Part shown: in pieces, positions 42,773 to 51,261 of the stretch
Layout: each line of letters opens with the position of its first letter
How positions within the stretch are numbered: the stretch's first letter is position 1
Source: Actinoplanes lutulentus
GTDB taxonomy: Bacteria > Actinomycetota > Actinomycetes > Mycobacteriales > Micromonosporaceae
Length of the DNA: 64,000 bases
Direction: 5' to 3'
Assembly (NCBI RefSeq): GCF_003259845.1
Contig: NZ_QLMJ01000022.1
Location: 124,001-188,000 of the forward strand
Position numbers and translations under genes: made by a program
The notes under the pieces: model-generated
Databases searched by the model: none
The model's input: the letters and a program-made list of their open reading frames with translations, nothing else
Told to the model about the DNA's origin: nothing

Positions 42773-43951
42773 TCAGCCGAAGATTGACGACACCCACTCC
42801 GGGTGGTCGATGAACGGGTTGCGGTTGCGCTGGTAGCTGCTGTAAATCACCTGGTTGCGGGTCTTCTCCGCCGTGCTCGGCGGGTCCTCCGCATTCCACT
42901 GCACCAGCGTCGACAACTTGCCCATGTACGGGTTCGAGCCATTGTTCACCGCGTTGTTGACCTCAAGGTCCGGCCACGCGTCGTCACCCTGATAACGCAC
43001 CGCCATGTAGAACAGCATCCGCGCGACATCACCCTTGACCGCATCCCGGGGCTCCCAGGAATCCGAGTCCGTGTAGTTTCCCGACGCCCCCGAAACCGCG
43101 GTGCCGCCGTCGTCGAAGTCCTTGTTTCCGCGTACCGCATTGATGGTGACGTCCTCGGGCCGCAGGTGATGCAGGTCCGTGCCCGGTCCGTTCGCGGTTC
43201 CGAAGTCGCCGTGCGACTGCGCCCACACGTGCTCGCGGTTCCAGTTGCCGGTGCTGCCGCCGTTGAGCGTCTTCGACCGGCTGGTTCCGGAATAGAGCAG
43301 GATGACGTTCGACGAGTTCGCCGGATCCTGATCGGTGACCTTCAGCGCGTTCCACACGGCGTCGTAGGACAGCGTTGTCACATTGCTGGAGATGATGGTG
43401 TGCAGCGCGTTCTTGAGGCTGGTTCCGCTCTTCCCGATCGCGGCGGCGTAATAGGCGTCCGCCGTCGAGGAAACGGTCGGGGAGGCGGTGGCGGTGGCCG
43501 TGGGGGATGTGGTGGCGGTCGCCCCGAGCGTCATCGCTGTCGGCGATTTCAATCCCGCGTGCGTGAAATACGCGGTCAGCGTGCCGGTCACGGTCAGCGC
43601 CTTGCCGATCAGCGACGGATTGGTGAGCAGTCCGAACGACGACCGATAAGTGCTGGTGATCTGCACGTACAGCATTTTGCTGGTGCTTGTCTCGCTTGCG
43701 CTGTCCGCGATGGCGAGGGCCGTGTCACCGGTGAAATTGCTGAATCGCACCGTGCTGGTCGCGGTTGGCTCACCGACCACATAGCCGACGACGGTGCCGG
43801 TCCCGCTCTGGCTGCTGATCGCCTGAGCGACGGTCAGCGCCGCGGCGGCCGAGGCTGGCACCGTGGTCATCGAGAAGAGCAGGGCCAGCAGCCCCGCGAA
43901 GGCGGGCAACGTGAACGCGATGACGCGCCGTTGCCGTGTACGACCGGACAT
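42773..43951 (-). CDS. Secreted endonuclease I-family nuclease with N-terminal OB-fold-like domain
   Basis: 392 residues from the ATG at 43951, supported by CGGAG seven bases upstream. A basic stretch and hydrophobic core form a signal peptide ending near PASAAA. Residues about 40-150 resemble the OB-like DUF6359 domain (ISSQSGTGTVVGYVVGEP, GKALTVTGTLTAYFTHAGLKSPTAM). A Ser/Thr/Ala linker follows. The nuclease domain has the beta-beta-alpha-metal core NWNREHVWAQSHG (catalytic His), GPGTDLHHLRPEDVTINAVRGNKDF and RDAVKGDVARMLFYMAVRY, typical of bacterial endonuclease I/extracellular ribonuclease. It should degrade nucleic acid outside the cell, for phosphate or nucleotide scavenging. Confidence 0.9.
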   Translation of the reverse strand: MSGRTRQRRVIAFTLPAFAGLLALLFSMTTVPASAAAALTVAQAISSQSGTGTVVGYVVGEPTATSTVRFSNFTGDTALAIADSASETSTSKMLYVQITSTYRSSFGLLTNPSLIGKALTVTGTLTAYFTHAGLKSPTAMTLGATATTSPTATATASPTVSSTADAYYAAAIGKSGTSLKNALHTIISSNVTTLSYDAVWNALKVTDQDPANSSNVILLYSGTSRSKTLNGGSTGNWNREHVWAQSHGDFGTANGPGTDLHHLRPEDVTINAVRGNKDFDDGGTAVSGASGNYTDSDSWEPRDAVKGDVARMLFYMAVRYQGDDAWPDLEVNNAVNNGSNPYMGKLSTLVQWNAEDPPSTAEKTRNQVIYSSYQRNRNPFIDHPEWVSSIFG

Positions 43952-44056
43952 GGGGGGACTCCGTTCGCCAGTCTGTATAGACAACTGCCAGTATCAGCGA
44001 GCGGCCACCTGCCGGTGCCATATCAAAACACCCATCACCGGCACGAGCTACCTGCC

Positions 44057-44719
44057 TCAGGCGAGGCCTGCGTCGTGGGCGAGCAGAGCGATTTGGGTAC
44101 GGTTGTCGAGCCCCAATTTCATGAGGACGCGCGACACGTGGGTCTTCACGGTGGCCAGTGTCATGTCGAGAGCCTTGGCGATCTCGGCGTTGTTGCTGCC
44201 CTGGCCGATCGCGACGACAACGTCCCGTTCGCGCGGGGTCAGCCCGGCCAGGGTCGTCTTGGCCTGGGCGTACGCGCCGGCCTGCACTGCCGCTCGGTCC
44301 ATCAGGCGGCGGGTGATCCGGGGCGACAGGATGGGTTCGCCTGCGGCGACCTGGCGGACCGCTTCGGCGATCCGGGCCGGCGGGGTGTCCTTCAGCAGGA
44401 AACCGCTGGCCCCGGCGCGCAGCGCGTGCAGGATGTTGTCGTCGCTGTCGAACGTGGTCAGCACGATGACCTCGGGCGGCCGCGGCCGGGCCCGCAACCG
44501 GCGGGTGGCGGTGATGCCGTCGACGCGGGGCATCCGCAGGTCCATCAGCACCACGTCGGGCGCGTGCTTGTCGGCGGCCGCCTGTGCCTGATCACCATCG
44601 GACGCCTCGCCGACCACCGCGATGCCGGGTGCGCCGTCGAGCATCATGGTGAGCCCGGCGCGTACCAGGGCGTCGTCGTCGACGATGAGCACGCGTACCG
44701 GCTGGGTCACGCCGGCCAT
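44057..44719 (-). CDS. NarL/LuxR-type response regulator
   Basis: 220 residues. The receiver domain shows VLIVDDDALVRAGL (acidic pocket), DVVLMDLRMPRVDG (phospho-acceptor Asp) and VLTTF and LLKD (signalling Thr and Lys). A LuxR helix-turn-helix is at the C terminus: LTPRERDVVVAIGQGSNNAEIAKALDMTLATVKTHVSRVLMKLGL. Its start overlaps the 3' end of the kinase gene by 13 bases, so they form a coupled two-component pair. Target genes are unknown. Confidence 0.95.
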   Translation of the reverse strand: MAGVTQPVRVLIVDDDALVRAGLTMMLDGAPGIAVVGEASDGDQAQAAADKHAPDVVLMDLRMPRVDGITATRRLRARPRPPEVIVLTTFDSDDNILHALRAGASGFLLKDTPPARIAEAVRQVAAGEPILSPRITRRLMDRAAVQAGAYAQAKTTLAGLTPRERDVVVAIGQGSNNAEIAKALDMTLATVKTHVSRVLMKLGLDNRTQIALLAHDAGLA

Positions 44720-45840
44720 GGTATCGACGCCCGCAACCGGAACTCGCCGTCGATCGCCTGGTGATCGAGCTGCCCGCCGACCAGGTTGACCCGCTCGGTG
44801 AGCCCGACCAGGCCGGCCCCACCGGACCAGCCGGGCGGTGCCGTACCCAGGGGATTGCTCACGACGATCTCCAGCCCGTTCCCCGGCCCGCCGCGCAAAA
44901 TCACTTCGATCCGCTGCCCGGCGGCATGCTTACGCGCGTTCGTCAGTCCCTCTTGGATGATGCGGTACGCGGTCCGGGCCACCGCCGGCGGCGCCTCGCC
45001 CGGTTCGTCGACGTTCTGCCGCAGCAGCACCTCGGCGCCGGCGTCGCGGGACTCCTCGACCAGGCGTGGCAGGTCCGCGAGCACCGGCTGCGGCCGGCCC
45101 CCGTCGGCGTCACCGAGGTCGTCGTCGCGCAGGATCGAGATCACCTCGCGCAACTCCTCAAGAGCCTGGTGTACGCCGTCCCGCACCACGCCGGCCGCCC
45201 GGGACAGCTGCTCGGGGGACGAGTCCGGCCGGTATTCCATCGCCCCCGCGAACGTGGCCAGCAGCGACAGTCGGTGGGCCAGCACGTCATGCATCTCGTG
45301 GGCGATCTTGCGGCGTTCCAGCATGCGCGCTTCGGCGACCCGCCGCCCCTGCTCGGCCTCGGCACGACGGGCCCGCTCGCGCAGCGACCGGATCAGCGCC
45401 GCCCGTGCCTGAGCCCAGGCACCCCAGCCGAGCAGAGCACCGTAGGCAATCGTGATCAGAACCAGCCACCACGCGTACGAAATGCCGCCGTTGATCCTCC
45501 AGAGACCCTGAACCGCATGCGCGGCAACTCCGGTGAGTGCCACCAAGATCGCGGTTTTCGGGGGCCGGCGCAGTGACACCTGGAGCGCGCCGATCGTGGC
45601 CGGCGGCGTGGCCGCCGGCGAGACTGCCGCGAGCAGGGTGAGTACGGCGGTGGCCTGGACCGGGCGGCGCAGCAGCAGGGGCGTGATCAGCCAGCTCAGG
45701 ACGCCGATGGTGAGATCGAGAGCGAGCAGCGGGCCGGACTCGCGATCCGCCCAGGTGCCGAGGATCGTCACGGCGATCAGCACACCGGACGCGCCGAGAT
45801 TGACGGCGATGGCGGCGATGTCGTGGCGAGACCTGATCAC
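44707..45840 (-). CDS. NarL-type sensor histidine kinase
   Basis: 377 residues from a GTG at 45840. Four or five hydrophobic helices (residues about 10-150) form the sensor part, with little outside the membrane, suggesting an intramembrane or envelope signal. The HisKA_3 phospho-acceptor region is RKIAHEMHDVLAHRLSLLATFAG, with the catalytic His in EMHD. The ATPase domain has IIQEGLTNARKHAAG (N box) and GAGLVGLTERVNLVGG (G box). It phosphorylates the adjacent LuxR-type regulator, encoded 13 bases overlapping downstream. Confidence 0.95.
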   Translation of the reverse strand: MIRSRHDIAAIAVNLGASGVLIAVTILGTWADRESGPLLALDLTIGVLSWLITPLLLRRPVQATAVLTLLAAVSPAATPPATIGALQVSLRRPPKTAILVALTGVAAHAVQGLWRINGGISYAWWLVLITIAYGALLGWGAWAQARAALIRSLRERARRAEAEQGRRVAEARMLERRKIAHEMHDVLAHRLSLLATFAGAMEYRPDSSPEQLSRAAGVVRDGVHQALEELREVISILRDDDLGDADGGRPQPVLADLPRLVEESRDAGAEVLLRQNVDEPGEAPPAVARTAYRIIQEGLTNARKHAAGQRIEVILRGGPGNGLEIVVSNPLGTAPPGWSGGAGLVGLTERVNLVGGQLDHQAIDGEFRLRASIPWPA

Positions 45841-45949
45841 CGGCCGAGGCTAACCGGCAGGCGGGAGCCGGCGACACCATCCAAAGTTGTAGGCGGGGTT
45901 GTCATCGGCCTGATGTGTCCGGGTGGCTCGGAGATCGATGCTCATCGGC

Positions 45950-46342
45950 ATGACGAATCAGACGTTGTTGCGAAACCGGACCGCCGCCCGAGTGATCACC
46001 GTTGGTGCCGGCGCGGCGGGGTGCCTGCTGCTGTGGGCGGTCAACGGCCGGGACATCACGGTGGTCCAGAACGGGATCGATCAGCAGGTCGGGCCGGTTG
46101 CCGTGGTCGTCACCGCGCTGATCGCGGGGCTGGCAGCCTGGGGTTTGCTCGCGGTTTTGGAGAGGAAGGTGCGACGCCCGGCCCGGGTCTTCCGGATCGT
46201 CGCGTCGATCGTGCTGCTGATCTCGCTGGCCGGGCCGCTGGGCAGCGGGGCGGACACGGTCAGTGTGCTGGCGTTGGCCGGCATGCACCTGACCGTGGGC
46301 CTCGCAGCGATCATTGGTTTGCCGGGCCGGCGATTCTGCTGA
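45950..46342 (+). CDS. DUF6069-like four-helix membrane protein
   Basis: 130 residues from an ATG at 45950 (a longer GTG start at 45923 is possible). Four hydrophobic helices: VITVGAGAAGCLLLWAV, VAVVVTALIAGLAAWGLLAVLE, VFRIVASIVLLISLAGPLG and VLALAGMHLTVGLAAIIGLPG. The order ..AAWGLLAVLER..., SLAGPL and MHLTVG matches my memory of the DUF6069 family, whose role is unknown. No strong ribosome site is visible. It ends 37 bases before the patatin start. Confidence 0.75.
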   Translation: MTNQTLLRNRTAARVITVGAGAAGCLLLWAVNGRDITVVQNGIDQQVGPVAVVVTALIAGLAAWGLLAVLERKVRRPARVFRIVASIVLLISLAGPLGSGADTVSVLALAGMHLTVGLAAIIGLPGRRFC

Positions 46343-46379
46343 TAACCGTGGATGGTCATCTTCGGTTACTGTCCGGTAC

Positions 46380-47249
46380 GTGACTACGGCTCTTGTACTC
46401 GGCGGCGGTGGCGTGACCGGCGTCGCCTGGCATCTCGGGGTGCTGTGTGGCCTCCAGCGTTCCGGTGTGTCCCTCGGTGATGCCGACATCATCGTCGGCA
46501 CGTCCGCGGGTTCGATCGTGGGGACGTTGCTCGCCGCGGGCGTCGATCTGGAAGCCGCGGTGGCTGAGCAGGAGATTCCGCATGCGTCGGGCTCGGGCGG
46601 CGGTCGCACCGCCGCCGCCGCCGCCGCCGGCGGTGGTGGCGGTGGTGGCGGTGCCGGGCGGGTGCTTGCTGCTTTCGCGGTGCTGGCGGATCCGTCCATT
46701 CCGGCGCAGGAGGCCCGGGCTCGGGTGGGTGCGATGGCCCTGGCCGCGCCGAACCAGGACGAAACGACCTATCTTGCCCGGATGAAGCCGCTGCTGCCGA
46801 TCCGCGACTGGCCCGACCGGGACCTGCGGATCACGGTTGTGGACGCCGCCGACGGCCGTGACGTGGTCCTCGACCGGACGTCGGGCGCACCCCTGCTCCA
46901 GGCGGTGTCGGCAAGCTGCGCGGTACCGGCCCTGATGCCCCCGGTCACGATCGGCGACCGGCGGTACATCGACGGGGGAGTGCGCCTCGGAGCGGGAGCC
47001 GACCTGGCCGCCGGTGCCGACCACCTCGTGGTGATCGCCCCGATGGCGGCGTTCGGCCGGGACCGCATCCTGGCCGAGATGGCCTCGACCGGCGCGGGCA
47101 AGACCCTCCTGATCGAGCCGGACGAGGCGGCGATGGAGGCGTACGGCGCGAACTTCATGGATGCGTCAAAGCGCTCCGACGCGGTGCAGGCAGGCCTCCG
47201 CCAGGCCAAGTCCCTGACCGAAGCCGTCCAAGCCGTCTGGCCCATCTGA
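46380..47249 (+). CDS. Patatin-like phospholipase with an internal Ala/Gly tract
   Basis: 289 residues from a GTG at 46380, which starts TTALVLGGGGVTGVAW, the oxyanion glycine motif of patatins. The nucleophile elbow is GTSAGS and the catalytic Asp is in DGGVRLGAGADL. The enzyme should hydrolyse acyl esters of lipids in the cytoplasm or at the membrane. Between residues about 70 and 100 lies a run of six Ala and eight Gly coded by GCC and GGC/GGT triplets (about 46605-46664); patatins normally have a short loop here. The tract is in frame and may be a flexible surface loop. Confidence 0.88.
   Translation: MTTALVLGGGGVTGVAWHLGVLCGLQRSGVSLGDADIIVGTSAGSIVGTLLAAGVDLEAAVAEQEIPHASGSGGGRTAAAAAAGGGGGGGGAGRVLAAFAVLADPSIPAQEARARVGAMALAAPNQDETTYLARMKPLLPIRDWPDRDLRITVVDAADGRDVVLDRTSGAPLLQAVSASCAVPALMPPVTIGDRRYIDGGVRLGAGADLAAGADHLVVIAPMAAFGRDRILAEMASTGAGKTLLIEPDEAAMEAYGANFMDASKRSDAVQAGLRQAKSLTEAVQAVWPI
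46605..46664 (+). repeat. GCC/GGC triplet tract within the patatin gene
   Basis: Consecutive GCC codons (Ala) are followed by GGC/GGT codons (Gly); the two halves are complementary and could fold into a long hairpin in mRNA or single-stranded DNA. Triplet slippage here would change the loop length without breaking the frame. Confidence 0.75.
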
Positions 47250-47368
47250 CCCTGCCTGCCGGTTAAGGAAAAATTAAAACAGCCTCCCCGAAAAACTGTT
47301 ATCAAGCGCCGATTCAACGGCCACCTGCACAACCCCGAAACCCCCTTTCTGAAGTCTTTCCCAAGCGG

Positions 47369-47397
47369 TTGAACACCGCCTCTGACCTGTGCATACT
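47369..47397 (+). promoter_or_regulatory. Housekeeping-type promoter before the CBM6-DUF1996 gene
   Basis: TTGAAC (47369-47374), a 17-base spacer and CATACT (47392-47397) give an acceptable sigma-70-like promoter 33 bases before the ATG. The whole gap is unusually AT-rich for this genome, which supports promoter function. Confidence 0.5.
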
Positions 47398-47430
47398 CCT
47401 GTCCGAACATGCCAATACAAAAGGACCGGA

Positions 47431-48927
47431 ATGCGCACTGACCCTCAGCACGTCGCACCCGCCAACCCGAAAACTCGCCGCCGCGCCACCCGAGTCGCGC
47501 TCGCCGTCACGGTGACCGCGGCCCTCGCGGCCAGCGGCATCTACATAGCCACCGCGAACGCCGGCGAGACCGGGACCGCGATCCCCGGCGCCCTCCAGGC
47601 CGAGGCGTTCTCCGCCCAGTCCGGCGCGCAGACCGAGAGCACCGGTGACACCGGCGGCGGTACGAACGTCGGCTGGCTGAAGAGCGGCGACTGGCTGCGT
47701 TACGACGGCGTGCAGGCCGGCGCCTCGATCGCCGCGCGGATCGCGTCGGACAACACGGCCGGCGGCACGATCGAGCTGCGTGCCGGCACGCCGACCGGCG
47801 CCCTGCTCGCCTCGATTCCGGTCGCGAAGACCGGCGGCTGGCAGAAGTGGGTGACGGTCACCGCCACCGCCAAGCCGACCACCGGCAAGCAGAACCTCGT
47901 CGCGGTGATGAAGAGCAAGGCCACCACCGACTTCGTCAACATCAACTGGTTCAAACTGTCGCCGGATACCACGAAAAATCCGACAAGCAGCCCGTCCGCA
48001 ACAAAGTCGGCGACCGCAAAACCGACAACCGCCAGCCCCACCACAAAGCCCGCGACGAAACCCCCCACCGGCGGCTGGGTGGAAGTCGACCAAACCCTCT
48101 GGAAACAACAACTCGCCGACTTCGAAAAACTGAAACCGGCACCCATCAAGAACAACCCGGTGAAGGTCCCCGAGTTCCACGTGAACTGCACGATCGCCAA
48201 ACAATCCCCCGACGACGCGATCGTCTTCCCGAACCTGCCCGGCGCCTCGCACATGCACACGTTCTTCGGCCCTGACATCATCGGCGCCAGCACCACCACC
48301 AAGGACCTCCTGGCCGCGAAATCCACCAGCTGCCAGACCAAGGGCGACAACTCCGCGTACTGGATGCCGCAGCTGACCCAGAACGGCAAGCCCGTCCCGC
48401 TGAACGGCTTCCGCATCTACTACGGATCCCGGCTCAAGGACCCGAGTAAAACGAAGATCCTGCCGCCCGGCCTTGTCATGATCGCCGGTGACGCGAAGCG
48501 CCAGGAACCCACGCCGAAGAACTCGGGCATCAACCAGTTCTGGTGCGCCGGCGCCGCCGAAACCGGCCGCAGCGCCGACGGCAACTGGCCGAAATGCGCC
48601 ACGGGCGGCCGCCTGATCATCTCGATCACGTTCCCGGACTGCTGGGACGGCAAGCACGTCGATTCGCCCGACCACAAATCGCACGTCGGCCCGACCGGTC
48701 CGGACGGCACCTGCGCCAGCGGGAAATTCCCGGTCGCCATTCCGTCGATCTCGGAACTGTTCACCTACGAGTCCCAGGGCGGCGAAGGCTTCACACTCGC
48801 CTCCGGCCTGCCGTCATCGGCCCACATGGACATGATGAACGGCTGGGATCCGAAAGTCCTCGGCCCGCTGGTCCGCACCTGCCTGACTCAAGGCGTCAAA
48901 TGCGGAACAACCCCGACCTTTGACTGA
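47431..48927 (+). CDS. Secreted CBM6-like and DUF1996 domain protein
   Basis: 498 residues from the ATG at 47431, preceded by AAAGGACC. The first ~45 residues are a signal peptide (RVALAVTVTAALAASGIYIATANAG). Residues about 48-170 form a CBM6/family-IV carbohydrate-binding module (ALQAEAFSAQSGAQTESTG, NVGWLKSGDWLRYDGV, VNINWFKL). A Thr/Lys/Pro-rich linker leads to DUF1996 (about 235-498): PEFHVNCTIAKQSPDDAIVFPNLPGASHMHTFFG, SCQTKGDNSAYWMPQL and SSAHMDMMNGWDP. DUF1996 is widespread in fungi and actinomycetes and thought to be extracellular, but its activity is not established. Conserved His/Asp residues (HMHTFFG, HMDMMNGWD) suggest an enzyme. Confidence 0.88.
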   Translation: MRTDPQHVAPANPKTRRRATRVALAVTVTAALAASGIYIATANAGETGTAIPGALQAEAFSAQSGAQTESTGDTGGGTNVGWLKSGDWLRYDGVQAGASIAARIASDNTAGGTIELRAGTPTGALLASIPVAKTGGWQKWVTVTATAKPTTGKQNLVAVMKSKATTDFVNINWFKLSPDTTKNPTSSPSATKSATAKPTTASPTTKPATKPPTGGWVEVDQTLWKQQLADFEKLKPAPIKNNPVKVPEFHVNCTIAKQSPDDAIVFPNLPGASHMHTFFGPDIIGASTTTKDLLAAKSTSCQTKGDNSAYWMPQLTQNGKPVPLNGFRIYYGSRLKDPSKTKILPPGLVMIAGDAKRQEPTPKNSGINQFWCAGAAETGRSADGNWPKCATGGRLIISITFPDCWDGKHVDSPDHKSHVGPTGPDGTCASGKFPVAIPSISELFTYESQGGEGFTLASGLPSSAHMDMMNGWDPKVLGPLVRTCLTQGVKCGTTPTFD

Positions 48928-48940
48928 CCCACCCTGATCG

Positions 48941-48974
48941 AGCCGGTCCCGCTCCGCGGCGGGACCGGCTTTTC
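48941..48974 (+). terminator. Strong intrinsic terminator after the DUF1996 gene
   Basis: AGCCGGTCCCGC (48941-48952) pairs perfectly with GCGGGACCGGCT (48959-48970) around TCCGCG, followed by TTTT. It lies 14 bases after the stop codon. It also faces the convergent SnoaL-like gene. Confidence 0.9.
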
Positions 48975-48990
48975 CCATTCCGGGTACGCG

Positions 48991-49380
48991 CTAAGCGAGC
49001 GCCTCGCGTTTGATCTGATCGAACTGGGCATTCATGGCATCGGCCAGAGCGTGAGCCGCTGACAACGGCCGGACCATCACCATGATGTCGTCGATCAGGC
49101 CCGCGTCGTTGACGTGCAGGAAGTCGCACCCGGTGACGTCTTTGCCGCCCACGGTGGCCTCGAAAACCAGGGCGTGATCGCCGGCCCCTTCCGCGCCGAT
49201 CTCGCGTACATAGTGGAAGTTCTCGAAAACGCGCAGCGCGCCGCGCAGGATGGCCGCGGTGATCGGCTTGCCCGGGTACGGCTGGAAGGCCACCGGACTG
49301 GTGAACACGACGTCGTCGGCGAGCAGAGCCTCGATCGCGGTGGAGTCACGAGCCTCGACCGCTTGACGGAAGGCGTGCAT
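48991..49380 (-). CDS. SnoaL/NTF2-like fold protein
   Basis: 129 residues from the ATG at 49380, preferred because AAGGGGG lies upstream; a longer frame would add an unstructured N terminus. The sequence FRQAVEARDSTAIEALLADDVVFTSPVAFQPYPGKPITAAILRGALRVFENFHYVREIG is the typical SnoaL/NTF2 cone-fold opening, followed by DHALVFEATVGGKDVTGCDFLHVNDAGLIDDIMVMVRPLSAAHALADAM. Members include isomerases and small-molecule binding proteins; no catalytic residues can be assigned here. Confidence 0.85.
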   Translation of the reverse strand: MHAFRQAVEARDSTAIEALLADDVVFTSPVAFQPYPGKPITAAILRGALRVFENFHYVREIGAEGAGDHALVFEATVGGKDVTGCDFLHVNDAGLIDDIMVMVRPLSAAHALADAMNAQFDQIKREALA

Positions 49381-49503
49381 CCGGCCCCCTTGATAGTAAA
49401 TTTGTTGACTATCCGACGGCCGGAGAATATGCACCCGTGGCGTCGATGTCCAGGGCTCCGGATAACCTCCACCCGTCACTGATCGCCGAAGGGACGAACG
49501 GGC

Positions 49504-51255
49504 TTGGGGACTGCGGACGACCTGCGGCTGCTGCGCGCTTACGAGCCGGTGGCCAGGTTCACCGAGGGCGAGTACTTCTACCCGGTCTCGGTCGAGAGGT
49601 ATGTGAGCAAGTCCAGCCTGTGGCGTAACGAGCCCGGAATGAGCCCGGTCTGCACGGTCGAGACCGGCCGTCTGAGCCTGGACAACCTGGCCGAGGCCGG
49701 CGGCGGTGAGCAGGGCCTCGGCTTGTCACTGTCGGGCATCGAGAACGACGAGAAGCTGACCCACATCCCGCTGCGGGACCGCCCGCCGCACCTGGCCCGG
49801 GCCAGCCGGCTCGCCTCGGTCGGCCTGACCGCGCGGCTGGTCGACACGCTCAACCGGTTCTCGCTGCTGTTCCGCGGCAGCGTTCCCGGCGGCAGCGCGG
49901 CGCACTCGTTCCTGCTGCAGCGCGACCACCTGGAACCGTCGCGGCCGATCTATTACGGACGGGTGCTGCGCGACGAGCCGTGGATCGTCCTGCAGTACTG
50001 GTACTTCTACAGCTTCAACAACTGGCGGTCGGCGTTCGGCGGTGTGAACGAGCACGAGGCCGACTGGGAACAGGTCACCGTCTATGTGGACGCCAGCGCC
50101 GAGCCCGGTCCGGACGGCCTGCCGAAGCCGTCCTGGGTGGTCTTCTCCGCGCACGAGGAGACCGGCGACGACCTGCGGCGACGCTGGGACGACCCGGACC
50201 TCAGCGTGGTCGACGGCCGGCATCCGGTGGTCTTCGTCGGCGCCGGGTCACACTCCGGCGCGTACCTGCCCGGCGACTACCTGATCACGGTACGACCACC
50301 GCGGCTGCGGGGCCTCGTCGACGCCCTGCGCTGGTCGGCCCGGCTGCTCGCGCCCTGGTCGGCCGAGGACCAGCGGACCGTCGGTATCCCGTACGTCGAC
50401 TACGCGCGCGGCGACGGCCGGGCCATCGGCCCCGGCCAGGCCGAGGCCTGGCACCCGGTGGTGATCGGCGACGACACCCCGTGGGTACGCGACTTCCGCG
50501 GGCTGTGGGGGCGGGACACCCGCGACCGGCTGGGCGGCGAGCGTGGACCGGCCGGCCCCCGGTACTCCCGGGACGGCAATGTCCGTCAGTCGTGGGCAGA
50601 TCCGGTCGGCTGGGCGGGGCTCGCCAAAGTCGTACCCAATCGCGCTGCCGAACGGGAGTACGCCGAGATCCGTACCCAGAAGGACCGGGACCGGCTCGCC
50701 GAGCTGGACCAGGAGATCAGCTCTCTGCGTCATGAGCTGGCGGTCGCCGCGGCGGGCCTGCCCGCCGCGGCGCCGGAGGTACGCGCCCTGGTCGGTGAGG
50801 AGCAGAAGCTGCTCCACCTGCGGATGGAACGCACCCGCCTGGCCGACGACCTGCATCGCACGATCACCGCCGCGACCGTGCCGGACGACCCGCACGCCCA
50901 CCTGTTGCATCGTCGGCTGCCGATGGCGCCGGCTGCTGGTTTCCTCGGCCGCGCCCGCTCGTGGTGGGCGGTGCTGAGCACCCCGCTGATCCTGTGGGCG
51001 ATCGGCGCGGTTGCCTCGCCGCTGAACATTTCCGGTCAGGAGACCGCCCTCGGGCTGCTGCTGATGCTGCTGATCTTCGAGGGCCTGGTCCGCAAGAAGT
51101 TCCTGGCCGTGGTGGTCCGCCTGCTGATCGCGTGCGTGGCGGTGGTGGGCCTGGTGGTGCTCTACCACGACGGCCGTTACGTGGTGACGTTCGGCTTCTT
51201 CGCCGGCGCCCTGCTGGTGCTGCTCGTCAACATCCGCGAGGCCTGGCGACGATGA
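49504..51255 (+). CDS. Vps62/DUF946-like protein with C-terminal membrane helices
   Basis: 583 residues, apparently from a TTG at 49504 with GAAGGGACG upstream. Residues about 10-370 hold a Vps62-type pattern: PVARFTEGEYFYPVSVERYV, VLQYWYFYSFNNWRSAFGGVNEHEADWEQVTVYVD, VFSAHEETGDDLRRRWDD and VFVGAGSHSGAYLPGDYL. That layout is known from plant and fungal Vps62 and in some bacteria, of unknown biochemistry. A helical coiled segment (EYAEIRTQKDRDRLAELDQEISSLRHELAV) follows, then three or four hydrophobic helices (residues about 490-575). The membrane part and the coil suggest a membrane-bound complex member. It converges with the chemoreceptor gene with six bases between them. Confidence 0.78.
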   Translation: MGTADDLRLLRAYEPVARFTEGEYFYPVSVERYVSKSSLWRNEPGMSPVCTVETGRLSLDNLAEAGGGEQGLGLSLSGIENDEKLTHIPLRDRPPHLARASRLASVGLTARLVDTLNRFSLLFRGSVPGGSAAHSFLLQRDHLEPSRPIYYGRVLRDEPWIVLQYWYFYSFNNWRSAFGGVNEHEADWEQVTVYVDASAEPGPDGLPKPSWVVFSAHEETGDDLRRRWDDPDLSVVDGRHPVVFVGAGSHSGAYLPGDYLITVRPPRLRGLVDALRWSARLLAPWSAEDQRTVGIPYVDYARGDGRAIGPGQAEAWHPVVIGDDTPWVRDFRGLWGRDTRDRLGGERGPAGPRYSRDGNVRQSWADPVGWAGLAKVVPNRAAEREYAEIRTQKDRDRLAELDQEISSLRHELAVAAAGLPAAAPEVRALVGEEQKLLHLRMERTRLADDLHRTITAATVPDDPHAHLLHRRLPMAPAAGFLGRARSWWAVLSTPLILWAIGAVASPLNISGQETALGLLLMLLIFEGLVRKKFLAVVVRLLIACVAVVGLVVLYHDGRYVVTFGFFAGALLVLLVNIREAWRR

Positions 51256-51261
51256 ACCGGC

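Noticed and set aside
42178..42899. Two minus-strand frames (42178-42600, 42432-42899) in the hairpin-rich zone
   Set aside because: They are coded by dyads and the 15-bp array (GWAIAGWPIVGWLIVGW), lack ribosome sites and run into the endonuclease gene.
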